Shown here: positions 52,742 to 62,884 of the stretch, in pieces
Position numbering within the stretch: the first letter of the stretch is position 1
Layout: the number at the start of each line of letters is the position of its first letter
Source of the DNA: Acinetobacter sp. A47
Lineage (GTDB): Bacteria > Pseudomonadota > Gammaproteobacteria > Pseudomonadales > Moraxellaceae
Length of the DNA stretch: 64,000 bases
Reading direction: 5' to 3'
NCBI RefSeq assembly: GCF_000805455.1
Contig: NZ_JSUS01000071.1
Coordinates: 558,001-622,000 of the forward strand
Program-made: the position numbers and the translations under genes
The notes under the pieces: generated by a model
Seen by the model: only the letters and a program-made list of their open reading frames with translations
Database searches by the model: none
What the model was told of the DNA's origin: nothing

Positions 52742-53413
52742 TTATGCCAAGATTGCATCCGAATGAATGCGTTGAACGCCCTGTGCCGACATGCTTTGCC
52801 ATGCATGTTGCAATGAACCTTGCAGATCTATGGCTTTACAGGCATCTTCAATCACATAGGTGTTAAACCCCAGTGCCACGGCATCCAGCGCGGTCCAGGC
52901 CACACAAAAATCTGTAGCAATACCAACGATATAGACGGTATCGACCTGATGCTCTTTCAGATAGCCATTCAGTCCGGTCGGGGTGGTTCGATCCGCTTCC
53001 ATAAAAGCCGAATAACTATCAATCTCCGGGTGAAAACCTTTCCGGATAATCAGCTGGGCAGCCGGAATGTCCAGGTCTGGATGAAATTCGGCATCTTGCG
53101 TGCCCTGTACACAATGCTTGGGCCACAACACTTGTGTGCCATAGGGCAGTTCAATGGTTTCAAAAGCGGCTTTATGTTCATGGTTATCGGCAAAGGAAAT
53201 ATGCTGCTCGGGATGCCAGTCCTGCGTCAGCACTACCCTTTCAAACTGCCGTGCCAACCGGTTAATCAGCGGAATGATCTGGTCGGCTCCTGCAACAGCC
53301 AGATTTCCGCCGGGTGTAAAACCATTCTGGACATCGACAACAATCAGTGCGGCATGTTTCGGAAGTGTATGCATATTGTGTTTCATTCTGGATTGATCAC
53401 TGCTTTTTAACAT
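52742..53413 (-). CDS. pncA: Nicotinamidase
   Basis: 223 residues from the ATG at 53413 (AGAG upstream); ATGs at 53386 and 53374 are alternatives closer to the domain start. It hydrolyses nicotinamide to nicotinate for NAD salvage, feeding PncB. Motifs: LIVVDVQNGFTPGG (Asp of the triad), TQDWHPEQHISF with metal-binding His, the Lys in the RKGFHPEIDSYSAF segment, and the nucleophile Cys in VGIATDFCVAWTALDA. A divergent intergenic region of 253 bp separates it from dapA. Confidence 0.93.
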   Translation of the reverse strand: MLKSSDQSRMKHNMHTLPKHAALIVVDVQNGFTPGGNLAVAGADQIIPLINRLARQFERVVLTQDWHPEQHISFADNHEHKAAFETIELPYGTQVLWPKHCVQGTQDAEFHPDLDIPAAQLIIRKGFHPEIDSYSAFMEADRTTPTGLNGYLKEHQVDTVYIVGIATDFCVAWTALDAVALGFNTYVIEDACKAIDLQGSLQHAWQSMSAQGVQRIHSDAILA

Positions 53414-53666
53414 ACGCTGCTCTTTATCGTCTGGCTACTTGAGACTTCACTTTTCTTCACATGAAAAAAATTCAGTCCCAAGTTGAATTAAAGTTTTCGG
53501 CTGTTTGACTAAAGCATATTGTTCTTATGCCGCTGATCAGTCATAATTTGCATAATTGTCATTCAATCGAATTCATTCTTGGACGACGAATCAAAATACT
53601 GCAACCATCCAATATTTCGTTTCAACTACTTCAATCTCGGATGGGAAAATAGGATAGTTTTTTAAA

Positions 53667-54560
53667 ATGACTCAGCTAGCACAGAATATTCAAGGCTCAA
53701 TTGTCGCACTCGTCACCCCAATGTTTGAAGATGGTCGCGTAGATTGGAAGAGCCTTGAGAAGCTCGTTGAGTGGCACATCCAACAAGGTACACATAGCAT
53801 TGTTGCTGTTGGCACAACGGGCGAAGCTTCGACATTAAGCATGGAAGAACACACACAAGTCATCAAAGAAGTGATTCGTGTAGCCAATAAACGCATCCCG
53901 ATTATTGCGGGTACAGGTGCAAATTCAACCCGTGAAGCAATCGAGCTCACCAAAGCAGCAAAAGAGCTGGGTGCAGATGCTGCTTTGCTGGTTACGCCAT
54001 ATTATAATAAACCGACCCAGGAAGGCTTATATCAGCACTACAAGGCAATTGCTGAAGCCGTTGATATTCCTCAGATCCTATACAATGTCCCAGGCCGTAC
54101 CGGTGTGGACATGCAAAATGAAACCGTCATTCGTCTTGCTGAAATCCCGAACATTGTCGGCATTAAAGATGCAACTGGTGATGTGCCTCGTGGTCAGGCG
54201 CTTATCGAAGGCCTGAACGGTAAAATCGCGGTTTACTCGGGTGATGATGAAACCGCCTGGGAATTGATGTTACTGGGTGCACAAGGTAACATCTCGGTTA
54301 CAGCCAATGTTGCCCCGAAACAGATGAGCGAAGTTTGCGAAGCTGCTCTGGCAGGCGATCAGGCAAAAGCGCAAAGTCTGAATCAGAAAATTGCAAATCT
54401 ACACAATATTTTGTTTTGCGAATCAAACCCAATTCCTGTGAAATGGGCATTGCATGAGATGGGATATATCAGTACAGGTTTACGCCTGCCACTCACCGCT
54501 CTAGCAGAACAATATCGTGAACCGCTCCGCACAGATTTAAAAACTGCGGGAATTATTTAA
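53667..54560 (+). CDS. dapA: 4-hydroxy-tetrahydrodipicolinate synthase
   Basis: 297 residues. It condenses pyruvate with aspartate semialdehyde at the branch to lysine and diaminopimelate. TIM-barrel aldolase-type motifs: GSIVALVTPMFEDGRVD, VAVGTTGEASTLS, Tyr139 in LYNVPGRTG, and the Schiff-base Lys167 in IVGIKDATGD. The ribosome-binding site AGGATAG precedes the ATG. Followed 12 bp later by a BamC-like lipoprotein gene and then purC, the same order as in E. coli. Confidence 0.97.
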   Translation: MTQLAQNIQGSIVALVTPMFEDGRVDWKSLEKLVEWHIQQGTHSIVAVGTTGEASTLSMEEHTQVIKEVIRVANKRIPIIAGTGANSTREAIELTKAAKELGADAALLVTPYYNKPTQEGLYQHYKAIAEAVDIPQILYNVPGRTGVDMQNETVIRLAEIPNIVGIKDATGDVPRGQALIEGLNGKIAVYSGDDETAWELMLLGAQGNISVTANVAPKQMSEVCEAALAGDQAKAQSLNQKIANLHNILFCESNPIPVKWALHEMGYISTGLRLPLTALAEQYREPLRTDLKTAGII

Positions 54561-54572
54561 TACGAGCAATTT

Positions 54573-55181
54573 ATGATGCAATTACGTCTTGGTGTTGTCC
54601 TAGTCATTTCAGCTTTAAGTTTGGCTGGTTGTGGTCGTTTTGCCCTCAATAATCATTCTTTAGATTATAAAAAAGCGCAAGCGCTTGAACCACTCAAGTT
54701 TCCTGACAATGCGACGGTAAGACCATTTACGCCATTGTATCCGGCACCAACGGTTGATCCGCTTGCAATTGAACATGCACCGACATTTGAAAACAAAGCG
54801 GGTACCCGTTATGCCCTGCCTCGCCCTGAGGCCATGCAGGCTGCAGCCAATACAGCAACAACCGCAACGGTCAGCAGCTTAGGCCGCCCACAGCTGGTAA
54901 TGGATGGCAACAAGAACCCGTTACTCAAGGTGGAAGGACCAACCGCAACCGCTTGGCAATATACCTTTGCAACGCTCAGCAGCCTGAATTACAAGGTGAT
55001 CTCACAAGCTGATCATGGCTATGAAGCCACGATTAAGGTGGGTGACCAGAATTACCTGTTGAAGCTTTCAGCTGTTGGTTCAAACAATACCATTGCTCTT
55101 TTTAAACTTGACACGACCTTTGCAGACCCTGCGGTTGCAACTGAAGTGTTAGCCCAGATTTACCAAAACTGGCCAGCCTAG
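54573..55181 (+). CDS. bamC: BamC-like outer-membrane assembly lipoprotein
   Basis: 202 residues with a lipoprotein signal (LSLAGC lipobox, Cys at about residue 20). After a long low-complexity linker rich in Pro and Ala (about 30-110), one folded domain remains (about 115-200: [20 protein letters not shown] and the [28 protein letters not shown] block), comparable to one helix-grip domain of BamC, whereas E. coli BamC has two. The dapA-bamC-purC position supports the name. It probably attaches to the BAM complex; E. coli numbering of partner contacts cannot be transferred. Confidence 0.75.
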   Translation: MMQLRLGVVLVISALSLAGCGRFALNNHSLDYKKAQALEPLKFPDNATVRPFTPLYPAPTVDPLAIEHAPTFENKAGTRYALPRPEAMQAAANTATTATVSSLGRPQLVMDGNKNPLLKVEGPTATAWQYTFATLSSLNYKVISQADHGYEATIKVGDQNYLLKLSAVGSNNTIALFKLDTTFADPAVATEVLAQIYQNWPA

Positions 55182-55218
55182 TCGTTTACTAGGCATTTTT
55201 TTTTCAAAAGGTTCCCTC

Positions 55219-55938
55219 ATGTTAAAACAAACCTTGCTCTATACTGGTAAAGCAAAATCTGTATATGAAACAGATAACGCTGATCACCTGATTTTAGTCT
55301 TCCGTGATGATGCCTCGGCATTCAATGGCGAAAAAATCGAGCAACTCGATCGTAAGGGCAAGGTCAACAACCGTTTTAACGCCTTCATCATGGATAAACT
55401 GGCTGAAGCGGGTATCGAAACGCATTTTGAAAAACTGCTTTCACCAACTGAGGTATTGGTTAAAAAACTTCAGATGATTCCGGTTGAATGTGTCATTCGT
55501 AACTATGCTGCCGGCTCTCTTTGCCGTCGTTTGGGCGTTGAAGAAGGTAAGGAACTCACCCCACCAACGTTTGAATTGTTCTTCAAGGATGACGCGCTTG
55601 GTGATCCAATGGTGAATGAGTCTCAAGCGATTGCTTTAGGTTGGGCGACTGCTGCACAGCTTGAAAAAATGAAAGAACTGACTTACCAGGTCAATGATGT
55701 ACTGAAGGCATTATTCGATGCGGGTAATATGATTCTGGTCGATTTCAAACTTGAATTCGGTGTGTTCCACGACCGTATCGTACTGGGTGATGAATTCTCT
55801 CCAGACGGCTGCCGTTTATGGGACAAAGACACCAAGAAAAAACTGGATAAAGACCGTTTCCGCCAAGGTTTAGGTGGTGTGGTTGAAGCCTATGAAGAAG
55901 TTGCAGCACGTTTAGGCATTAACCTGGACGATATCTAA
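55219..55938 (+). CDS. purC: Phosphoribosylaminoimidazole-succinocarboxamide synthase
   Basis: 239 residues. It joins aspartate to CAIR in purine biosynthesis using ATP. Motifs: [13 protein letters not shown] at the N-terminus, the [22 protein letters not shown] block, and [30 protein letters not shown] (block), covering substrate and metal sites. It is third in the dapA-bamC-purC series and ends in a strong bidirectional terminator. Confidence 0.97.
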   Translation: MLKQTLLYTGKAKSVYETDNADHLILVFRDDASAFNGEKIEQLDRKGKVNNRFNAFIMDKLAEAGIETHFEKLLSPTEVLVKKLQMIPVECVIRNYAAGSLCRRLGVEEGKELTPPTFELFFKDDALGDPMVNESQAIALGWATAAQLEKMKELTYQVNDVLKALFDAGNMILVDFKLEFGVFHDRIVLGDEFSPDGCRLWDKDTKKKLDKDRFRQGLGGVVEAYEEVAARLGINLDDI

Positions 55939-55956
55939 GCCTAGCTTAGATCGCAT

Positions 55957-55989
55957 CAAAAAACCGAGCTCAATGGCTCGGTTTTTTTA
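55957..55989. terminator. Bidirectional terminator between purC and the amidohydrolase gene
   Basis: AAAAAA, ACCGAGC (55963-55969), a 6-nt loop, GCTCGGT (55976-55982), then TTTTTTT. It serves both convergent genes. Confidence 0.92.
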
Positions 55990-55992
55990 TCT

Positions 55993-57732
55993 TTAATTTT
56001 TTGAAGCCTGATAAATCAGCTGACCTTCTTTATAGGTCGCCATCACCTTGATGTTTTTAATCTCGCGGTCTGGAATCGTCAGCGGATTCTGATCCAGAAT
56101 CACCAGATCTGCCAGTTTACCTGAGGCTAATGTTCCCTTGTGCTGCTCTTCAAAGTATTGGTAGGCAGCCCAGTCCGTCATGGACTTCAGCGCCAGATAA
56201 GGGCTGACCCGTTCATTTGCACCCAATACATAATTACTCCGTGTGACCCGGTTTACCGTCGCATCGAGCATCATCATACTGCTGGGTGGTACCACAGGTG
56301 CATCATGATGTTCGGTAAAGATCAGATGCTTTTTTAAAGCTGTTGCGGTTGGTGAAATATGTGCAGCCCTGTTTTCACCTAAGGTTTGCTGACGATGCCA
56401 GTCTCCCCAATAAAAAGTATGCAACGAGAAAAAGGAAGGAATAATATCCAGGGCCTTCAGCTGATCCAGCTGATCATCACGGATGGTTTGCGAATGGATC
56501 AGTACACTGCGTCGATCGGCTTTACCTTGCTTCTCGGTCGCATCTTTTACCGCTGCAATAAACTGGTCAATTGCGGCATCACCATTGGCATGGGCAAGCA
56601 CCTGCCAGCCTTGCTTAAAGGCTAAATTGATATAGTCCTTCACCTGTTGATCATTACTGATTGCCGCATAGCCTTTGTAGCTTTTATCCTTGCCTTCGGG
56701 TGGCACGACATAGGGTTGAGTTAGCCATGCGGTTTTGCCCTGAGGTGAACCGTCCAGACTGATTTTCACCCCACCAATACGGAAATGCTGGTCATAGTGA
56801 TGACTGCTGCCCTGTTTGAGCATGTAGTCCTTACTGGTGGTAATATCCGGATAAGACACCACATCAATCGGCAGCCGATTCTGTTTGGCTAAGGCATGCC
56901 ACATCTCGGTCGTGCCCTGATCTGCCCGTCCTTCCTGCACGGTGGTAAAACCATTTTTCACATAGGCATCTATGCCTTTTTGTGCAATCTGCAGCATCAC
57001 CGCTGGAGGGACATCTTTAAAAATTGAGCCAATGGCGCTAAATAAAGCGGATTCTTCTAACACGCCATTTGGAATATTTGAATGGTCTTCACGGCGAATC
57101 ACCCCACCCGCTGGATTCGGCGTGTTCTGATCAATCTTCAGCAATTCAAGGGCTTTATGATTCACAGAAGCCAGATGTCCGGATTGATGCAGAATCATCA
57201 CCGGCTGCCCGGTTGAGACGCGATCGAGATCGGCTGCGGTAGGATGTCTTTTTTCATTGAGTTGTGCGTCATCATAGCCATTGCCCAAAATCCAGCCGCC
57301 CATGCTTTTAATCACAGCCGGATTCTGGGCTATCCATTGCTTCAATACATTCACCAGTGAATTGATATCCGAGACCTGTCCATCGGGCTCCGGATACAGA
57401 TTGGCAACCATCTGGTGGAAACCCACCATATTCACATGGCTATGCGCATCGATAAAGCCGGGCAGCAATATTTTATTTTTTAGATCAATCGATTGAACGG
57501 TTTTATCCGCCAAACGTTGGGCCTGCTGTCTGGAACCCACAAAACGGATTTTTCCATCTTTGACTAACAGCGCCTCTGCATATTCAGGTGTATTGCCCGA
57601 CATGGTCAGAATCGGGCCACCATAAAACAGTTTTTCACTGGAACTGACGGGGATGGAAGACATTGCACAGCCAGATAGCACAATCGAAAAAGAAGTGACC
57701 CATGCACATTGACGCAGATGGTTACGGTTCAT
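55993..57732 (-). CDS. Exported amidohydrolase, YtcJ-like
   Basis: 579 residues. The N-terminus is a lipoprotein-type signal (SFSIVLSGC, Cys at about residue 22), unusual for this family, so the enzyme is probably membrane-anchored in the periplasm. The amidohydrolase superfamily is shown by LLPGFIDAHSHVNM (metal-binding His-X-His), NPAGGVIRREDHSNIPNGVLEE (block), KISLDGSPQGKTAWL, LAHANGDAAIDQFIAA and the C-terminal KLADLVILDQNPL. The family hydrolyses N-acyl or formamide-type bonds; the substrate is not evident. Transcribed alone, convergent with purC. Confidence 0.87.
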   Translation of the reverse strand: MNRNHLRQCAWVTSFSIVLSGCAMSSIPVSSSEKLFYGGPILTMSGNTPEYAEALLVKDGKIRFVGSRQQAQRLADKTVQSIDLKNKILLPGFIDAHSHVNMVGFHQMVANLYPEPDGQVSDINSLVNVLKQWIAQNPAVIKSMGGWILGNGYDDAQLNEKRHPTAADLDRVSTGQPVMILHQSGHLASVNHKALELLKIDQNTPNPAGGVIRREDHSNIPNGVLEESALFSAIGSIFKDVPPAVMLQIAQKGIDAYVKNGFTTVQEGRADQGTTEMWHALAKQNRLPIDVVSYPDITTSKDYMLKQGSSHHYDQHFRIGGVKISLDGSPQGKTAWLTQPYVVPPEGKDKSYKGYAAISNDQQVKDYINLAFKQGWQVLAHANGDAAIDQFIAAVKDATEKQGKADRRSVLIHSQTIRDDQLDQLKALDIIPSFFSLHTFYWGDWHRQQTLGENRAAHISPTATALKKHLIFTEHHDAPVVPPSSMMMLDATVNRVTRSNYVLGANERVSPYLALKSMTDWAAYQYFEEQHKGTLASGKLADLVILDQNPLTIPDREIKNIKVMATYKEGQLIYQASKN

Positions 57733-57873
57733 ATTTTTAAACCCATATTTTTATTATGCCTTTTCTGATTAAAGCTGATTCCGGGCCGAATAGAAAGCAT
57801 TCACTGAGTATTTTTGTAATGTTTGTTCAATTTTTTATGTGCTACCCCACAGAATCTGATTGGGCTCTAAAGA

Positions 57874-58992
57874 CTAAAATAATTTTGCCAGTTTGTTTGA
57901 GAGCTTGATTGCGGCATCATCAACATAATGGCTATATAACTGCGCCAGCACGATACTGACCGACAGGGTAAACAGGCTCGCCAGCAAACCTGCATTGACA
58001 TAGGACAATGCCAGCTGCACATGTAAAAGATTAAAGAATGGAATCCCCAGCGCATACAGGATCGCTAGGTGAATCAGATAAATTGAAAAAGACACTTTGC
58101 CCAGAAACACCAGAACATGCCGGTCAAAACACCGGGCCAGCCATTTGCCTTTTAATACCGCATAGACCACCAGAAAACCGCCGAGAAAATTTAAATAATC
58201 ATAGGTCTGTTCGCCAAGGAATGCCGTAAAAAACTGATAGCTCAAGCTACTATTATGTGCCCCGCAAAAGTACAGTCCTGACAAGAACAACAGGATAGAC
58301 AGGGCCGTGCCTAACTCTGCCGCATATAGAAATAGCCCCATTCCCAGGATAAAGCTGAGTATGCCAAGCAATACGGTTTGCGAAATCATGGAAGCGGCGG
58401 CAATACTGATTAGCAAAAAGAGGCCAGATACAAGGGGCTGTTTGCCATACAGATAACAGGCCAGATAAATCACCAATGAGCCAAGCAATTCAATTTGCAT
58501 GGTCCACAGGACCCAGTTGTAGCTTGAATCTCCAAACAGAAATGCCCCGATACTGCCCTCATAAAGTGCCGTGGTCAGCTGGGGATGAGGATTGGCCAAA
58601 GCCGCTCCCCATTCTGAAACATGCGAGACATCAACAGGCACGAAACAGACCAGATAGGCCACAATACATGAGACAAACGCCGGAATCGCCAATCTGGGAT
58701 AGCGCTTGACCAGTGATTTTTTCAGTTGTGCTGCGGTATTGTGTTTTTTAAAACTGGATAAGGTCAGCACAAAACCGCTTAAAACAAAAAACACAAACAC
58801 CGCGCCGGTGCCTGAATAAAAAAAGGCCAGCGGAGAGTGATGCAACTGTGCAAAAACAGGATATCCGGGAACCTTGCTCCAGCCAAAATTATGCATTTGC
58901 GGAAAAAAGGTCAACGACAGATGTGACAACACAACGGCGAGACATGCCAAGCCCCGGATACTTTCCGCTGCATTAATTTTGTTTGTGGTCAT
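57874..58992 (-). CDS. Acyltransferase family membrane protein (OafA/YrhL-like)
   Basis: 372 residues with about ten hydrophobic segments. The acyltransferase-3 signature is at the N-terminus (INAAESIRGLACLAVVLSHLSL, conserved Arg and His), then LSGFVLTLSSFKK and RYPRLAIPAFVSCIVAYL, and GKVSFSIYLIHLAIL near the C-terminus. Members O-acetylate or otherwise acylate cell-surface sugars, peptidoglycan or antibiotics in the membrane. No glycan-synthesis genes lie beside it, so the substrate is unknown. Confidence 0.88.
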   Translation of the reverse strand: MTTNKINAAESIRGLACLAVVLSHLSLTFFPQMHNFGWSKVPGYPVFAQLHHSPLAFFYSGTGAVFVFFVLSGFVLTLSSFKKHNTAAQLKKSLVKRYPRLAIPAFVSCIVAYLVCFVPVDVSHVSEWGAALANPHPQLTTALYEGSIGAFLFGDSSYNWVLWTMQIELLGSLVIYLACYLYGKQPLVSGLFLLISIAAASMISQTVLLGILSFILGMGLFLYAAELGTALSILLFLSGLYFCGAHNSSLSYQFFTAFLGEQTYDYLNFLGGFLVVYAVLKGKWLARCFDRHVLVFLGKVSFSIYLIHLAILYALGIPFFNLLHVQLALSYVNAGLLASLFTLSVSIVLAQLYSHYVDDAAIKLSNKLAKLF

Positions 58993-59123
58993 AGGGGTGC
59001 TTTATCATCCTTGATCAGCGGGGATGATGCGATTTTTTCAGTCAGGTGTCCAGTGCCCACTTACAAAAATATCATGACCAGTCATAAGCCCTTGCCTGTC
59101 CTGCCCTGTTCCCGGTCTGGTAT

Positions 59124-61382
59124 TTAACGATTTAAATAGCGTCTTAGATAATGCGCCGTATAAGATCCGGTGTGCGCAATAAACTGGCTAAGCGGGCCGG
59201 CAAACATCAGTTCGCCCCCCTGTTCCCCAGCCAGTGGCCCGATATCAACAATCCAGTCAGCCTGAGTCATGATATCCAGATTATGCTCAATCACGATAAC
59301 CGTATTGCCCTGATCAACCAGCCGGTTTAACAACCGGATCAGTTTAACTGTATCAGAGGGATGCAGACCTGAACTGGGTTCGTCCAGTACAAATATATGA
59401 TCATTTTCATTCAGCTCCCGGGAGAGCTTCAGGCGCTGCCGTTCTCCACCGGAAAAAGTATTCAGGCGCTGGCCAATCGCAATATAGTCCAGCCCCAAAT
59501 CCATCAGGATATTAAACTGTTGCCTTAATTTAGCGACCTCAAAAAATTCATACGCCTCTGCCACCGTCAGTTTTAGGGCTTCGGCAATATTCTTGTCTTT
59601 ATACAGATAATCCAGTACCTGCACCGCATAACCGGAACCGTGACATAGCTCGCAGACCAGCTCGACATCGTCCAGAAAAGCCAGCTCGATTTTCTCGATG
59701 CCTGAACCTTTACACTGCGGGCAGGCCCCTTCACTGTTAAAACTAAACAGTTTCGGACTCACCTGATTATGTTGTGCATAAAGCTGGCGGATACTGTCCA
59801 GCAAATCCAGATAGGTCAGCAGATTTGACCTGTGATTTGCACTGATGGCAGATTGATCAATAATTTTCACTTCCGGATACTGTTGTGGCAACACTTTGCG
59901 CATCAGCGTGCTTTTGCCCGAGCCGGCAACACCGGTCACCACGGTCAGGCAATGCTTGGGAATCTCGACAGAGATATTTTTCAGGTTAAAGCATCGCGCA
60001 TTTTTGATGGAGATTGTTTCCGGGCTACTGCGGGGCACCTGTTTATAGCCATGAGGACGCTGGAAAAACTGTCCGGTTAAACCGGAGGAATTTTTCAGCC
60101 CGGCAAAACTGCCCTGATAAATCACTTCGCCCCCGTTTTTTCCGGAACAAGGCCCTATATCGATCACCTGATCTGCAATCCGGATCAGGTCCGGATCATG
60201 TTCCACCAACAGTACAGTATTGCCCTTGTCCCTGATTTTTTGGATGATCTGGATGATATTGTCCAGATCTTTGGGATGCAGGCCGATGCTCGGCTCATCG
60301 AAAATATAGAGCAGGTCGACCAGACTGTTGCCCAGATGTTTGACCATTTTGATCCGTTGCGACTCGCCCCCGGACAGGGTATTACTGACCCGGTCCAGTG
60401 TCAGATAACTGAGTCCAACCAGATTTAAATTATGCAGTTTATTGCGAATTTCATGTAACACCGTCTCCAGCCTGTCATTCCCGATCGATTCGATAAAGTC
60501 CAGTAATTGAGTCACCGACAACGCCGTGCAGTCGGAAATATTTTTACCCTGTATTTTACAGCTCAGTGAGGTCTGATTCAGACGTTGCCCGTGACAGAGG
60601 CTGCATTTTTCAACGGTAATGATCTTGTCTAAAAGCGTACGGTAACGGTTGCGCTCCTGGGCTTCACCTTTTAAAAAATTACGTTCAAACCGTGGAATCA
60701 GGCCTTCATATAAGGCGGTTTTTCTCCAGTTCTTGCGCGGATGGCGCGGTTTATGCTGCGCTGCATTTAACAACAGCTCCCACTCTTCGGCATTATAATC
60801 CTTAAGCTTTTTGTCCAGATCAAAATAGCCCGAGTCGGCATAACGGGTCCAGCGCCAGGCATGGGGCTGATAGGTCGGAAAATTGATTGGCCCTTCATTG
60901 AGCGATTTTTCCAGATCCAGAATCTGATCAATATCAATGGTCTGTTGCAATCCAATCCCGTCGCATTGCGGACACATGCCATTGGGATGATTAAATGAAA
61001 AAACATGTGAATAGCCAACAAAAGGCTCCCCCATGCGTGAAAACAGCAACCTTAAATTGGCATATATATCGGTAATGGTGGCGATGGTTGAGCGGATATT
61101 TCCGGTCAGGGGTTTCTGGTTAATGATTACCGGTACATTCAGGTTTTCAATTTTGTCGACATCCGCCACACCAAAGTGCTGCAAACGGTTACGCACAAAA
61201 CTGTCCTGTGTTTCATTAATTTGCCGTTGCGCTTCGGCGCCAATGGTTTCAAACACCAGTGAAGATTTACCTGAACCTGAAACACCGGTGAACACAACGA
61301 TTTTATTTTTGGGGATGCTTAATGAAATATTTTTAAGATTGTTTTGCCGCGCGCCGTAAATATTGATTGTTCTGCTGCTCAT
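59124..61382 (-). CDS. Short UvrA paralogue (UvrA2/DrrC-like ABC protein)
   Basis: 752 residues from the ATG at 61382; an upstream GTG at 61412 is possible. It is about 190 residues shorter than housekeeping UvrA. Two ABC modules: Walker A FTGVSGSGKSSL (about 32-43) and TGVAGSGKSTL in the second half; signatures NTLSGGESQRIK and NTFSGGERQRLK. Zinc-type motifs are CPQCDGIG, CSLCHGQ, CPQCKGSG and CELCHGSGY. The missing length fits loss of the UvrB-binding and insertion regions, so it is a UvrA2-type protein, often linked to drug resistance or stress rather than standard excision repair. Single gene. Confidence 0.87.
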   Translation of the reverse strand: MSSRTINIYGARQNNLKNISLSIPKNKIVVFTGVSGSGKSSLVFETIGAEAQRQINETQDSFVRNRLQHFGVADVDKIENLNVPVIINQKPLTGNIRSTIATITDIYANLRLLFSRMGEPFVGYSHVFSFNHPNGMCPQCDGIGLQQTIDIDQILDLEKSLNEGPINFPTYQPHAWRWTRYADSGYFDLDKKLKDYNAEEWELLLNAAQHKPRHPRKNWRKTALYEGLIPRFERNFLKGEAQERNRYRTLLDKIITVEKCSLCHGQRLNQTSLSCKIQGKNISDCTALSVTQLLDFIESIGNDRLETVLHEIRNKLHNLNLVGLSYLTLDRVSNTLSGGESQRIKMVKHLGNSLVDLLYIFDEPSIGLHPKDLDNIIQIIQKIRDKGNTVLLVEHDPDLIRIADQVIDIGPCSGKNGGEVIYQGSFAGLKNSSGLTGQFFQRPHGYKQVPRSSPETISIKNARCFNLKNISVEIPKHCLTVVTGVAGSGKSTLMRKVLPQQYPEVKIIDQSAISANHRSNLLTYLDLLDSIRQLYAQHNQVSPKLFSFNSEGACPQCKGSGIEKIELAFLDDVELVCELCHGSGYAVQVLDYLYKDKNIAEALKLTVAEAYEFFEVAKLRQQFNILMDLGLDYIAIGQRLNTFSGGERQRLKLSRELNENDHIFVLDEPSSGLHPSDTVKLIRLLNRLVDQGNTVIVIEHNLDIMTQADWIVDIGPLAGEQGGELMFAGPLSQFIAHTGSYTAHYLRRYLNR

Positions 61383-61526
61383 CTGCCGTCTCGCTGTACC
61401 CTTTAAAACCACGATAAGCCAAAAAGAATGACAGAGATGTAGCTGTTTTTATTGATAAATGAAATTGATGTAATGAGCGGATATCGGACTTGTGCGCTAT
61501 CCGCCATATTACAGGACTGGAAGATG

Positions 61527-62804
61527 TTATGACTGCTGCTGTTCCTGCTGCCATCGACGCTGCTGCAACCGCTCAGCCTCTACCTCACGCTTGTTTAAGG
61601 CCCGCTCATACAGTCTGGTGCCACGTAACTCAGGGGGCAGGTATTCCTGTCGTACAAAATGTTCAGGATAATTATGCGGATACAGATAATCGGCTCCGTA
61701 ACCCTGCTGTTTCATCAGCTTGGTCGGTGCATTACGCAAATGTAAAGGCACAGGCAGGTTCGCCGTTTTTTCAGCAAGCTCCAAAGCCCGGTTAATTGCC
61801 AGATAAGTACTGTTACTTTTCGGACTGGTCGCCAGATAGACCGCACATTGTCCCAAAATAATCCGTGCTTCCGGCATACCCACCGCCTGCACCGACCGGA
61901 AACATTCACCCGCCAGTAACAGGGCATTGGGATTGGAGTTACCAATATCTTCCGATGCTGCAATCAGCATACGGCGTGCGATAAACACCGGATCTTCACC
62001 ACCTTTCAGCATCCGCGCCATCCAGTACAGCGTGGCATCCGGATCGCTGCCGCGGATGGACTTGATAAAGGCCGATACCAGATCGTAATGCTGCTCGCCG
62101 GATTTGTCATAGCGGGCAATATTCTGCTGCGCCACCTTGACCACAATCGCATTGGTAACCATGTTTTCCACGTCAGGCTCAAAAGTACTGGCGATCAGGT
62201 CAATCAGGTTCAAGGCCTTGCGCGCGTCACCCGCTGCAAACTGGATCAGCGCATCATATTCTTCAATATGAATAAAACGTTCTTTTAAAAACTTATCGGT
62301 TTGAAGCGCCTTATTCAGCAAAGTCTGGATTGCATCGGCATCCAGACTGTTCAGGGTGTAGACCTGACAGCGCGATAGCAAGGCACTGTTTACCTCAAAG
62401 GACGGATTCTCCGTGGTCGCGCCAATCAAGGTGATTTTGCCTTTCTCAACGGCATTGAGCAGGGCATCTTGCTGCGACTTGTTGAAGCGATGAATCTCGT
62501 CGATAAACACCACAGGCGTCAACAGGTCACCACTTTCGGCAATCACTTCCCGTAGCTCTTTCACGCCGGTATTGAGTGCAGACAGGCTCACAAAAGGACG
62601 GTCTACCGCTTGCGCCAGTAATAATGCAATTGTGGTTTTCCCTACCCCGGGCGGGCCCCAGAAAATCACCGAAGGCAAATGCCCCTGATCGATCATCTGG
62701 CGTAAAGGTGCATTTTCGCCCAGCAAATGATCTTGTCCGATAATTTCTGACAAATCACGAGGACGTAAACGTTCAGGTAAAGGAATATGCGTATCTGACA
62801 TCAT
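61527..62804 (-). CDS. rarA: Replication-associated recombination protein A
   Basis: 425 residues from the ATG at 62804 (ATG 62801 and TTG 62807 are adjacent alternatives). AAA+ ATPase acting at stalled forks, also called MgsA, related to clamp-loader and RuvB ATPases. Motifs: [19 protein letters not shown], Walker [16 protein letters not shown], Walker [19 protein letters not shown], sensor [12 protein letters not shown], and C-terminal oligomerisation with [26 protein letters not shown] (block). It lies between uvrA2 and the beta-lactamase gene on the same strand. Confidence 0.95.
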   Translation of the reverse strand: MMSDTHIPLPERLRPRDLSEIIGQDHLLGENAPLRQMIDQGHLPSVIFWGPPGVGKTTIALLLAQAVDRPFVSLSALNTGVKELREVIAESGDLLTPVVFIDEIHRFNKSQQDALLNAVEKGKITLIGATTENPSFEVNSALLSRCQVYTLNSLDADAIQTLLNKALQTDKFLKERFIHIEEYDALIQFAAGDARKALNLIDLIASTFEPDVENMVTNAIVVKVAQQNIARYDKSGEQHYDLVSAFIKSIRGSDPDATLYWMARMLKGGEDPVFIARRMLIAASEDIGNSNPNALLLAGECFRSVQAVGMPEARIILGQCAVYLATSPKSNSTYLAINRALELAEKTANLPVPLHLRNAPTKLMKQQGYGADYLYPHNYPEHFVRQEYLPPELRGTRLYERALNKREVEAERLQQRRWQQEQQQS

Positions 62805-62884
62805 CAATGGCTTTATGCTGTTTTATCCTAGTCTATTGTGTCTGGCACAAATCTACAATTTGAATCTGCACACACTGCGTCATT

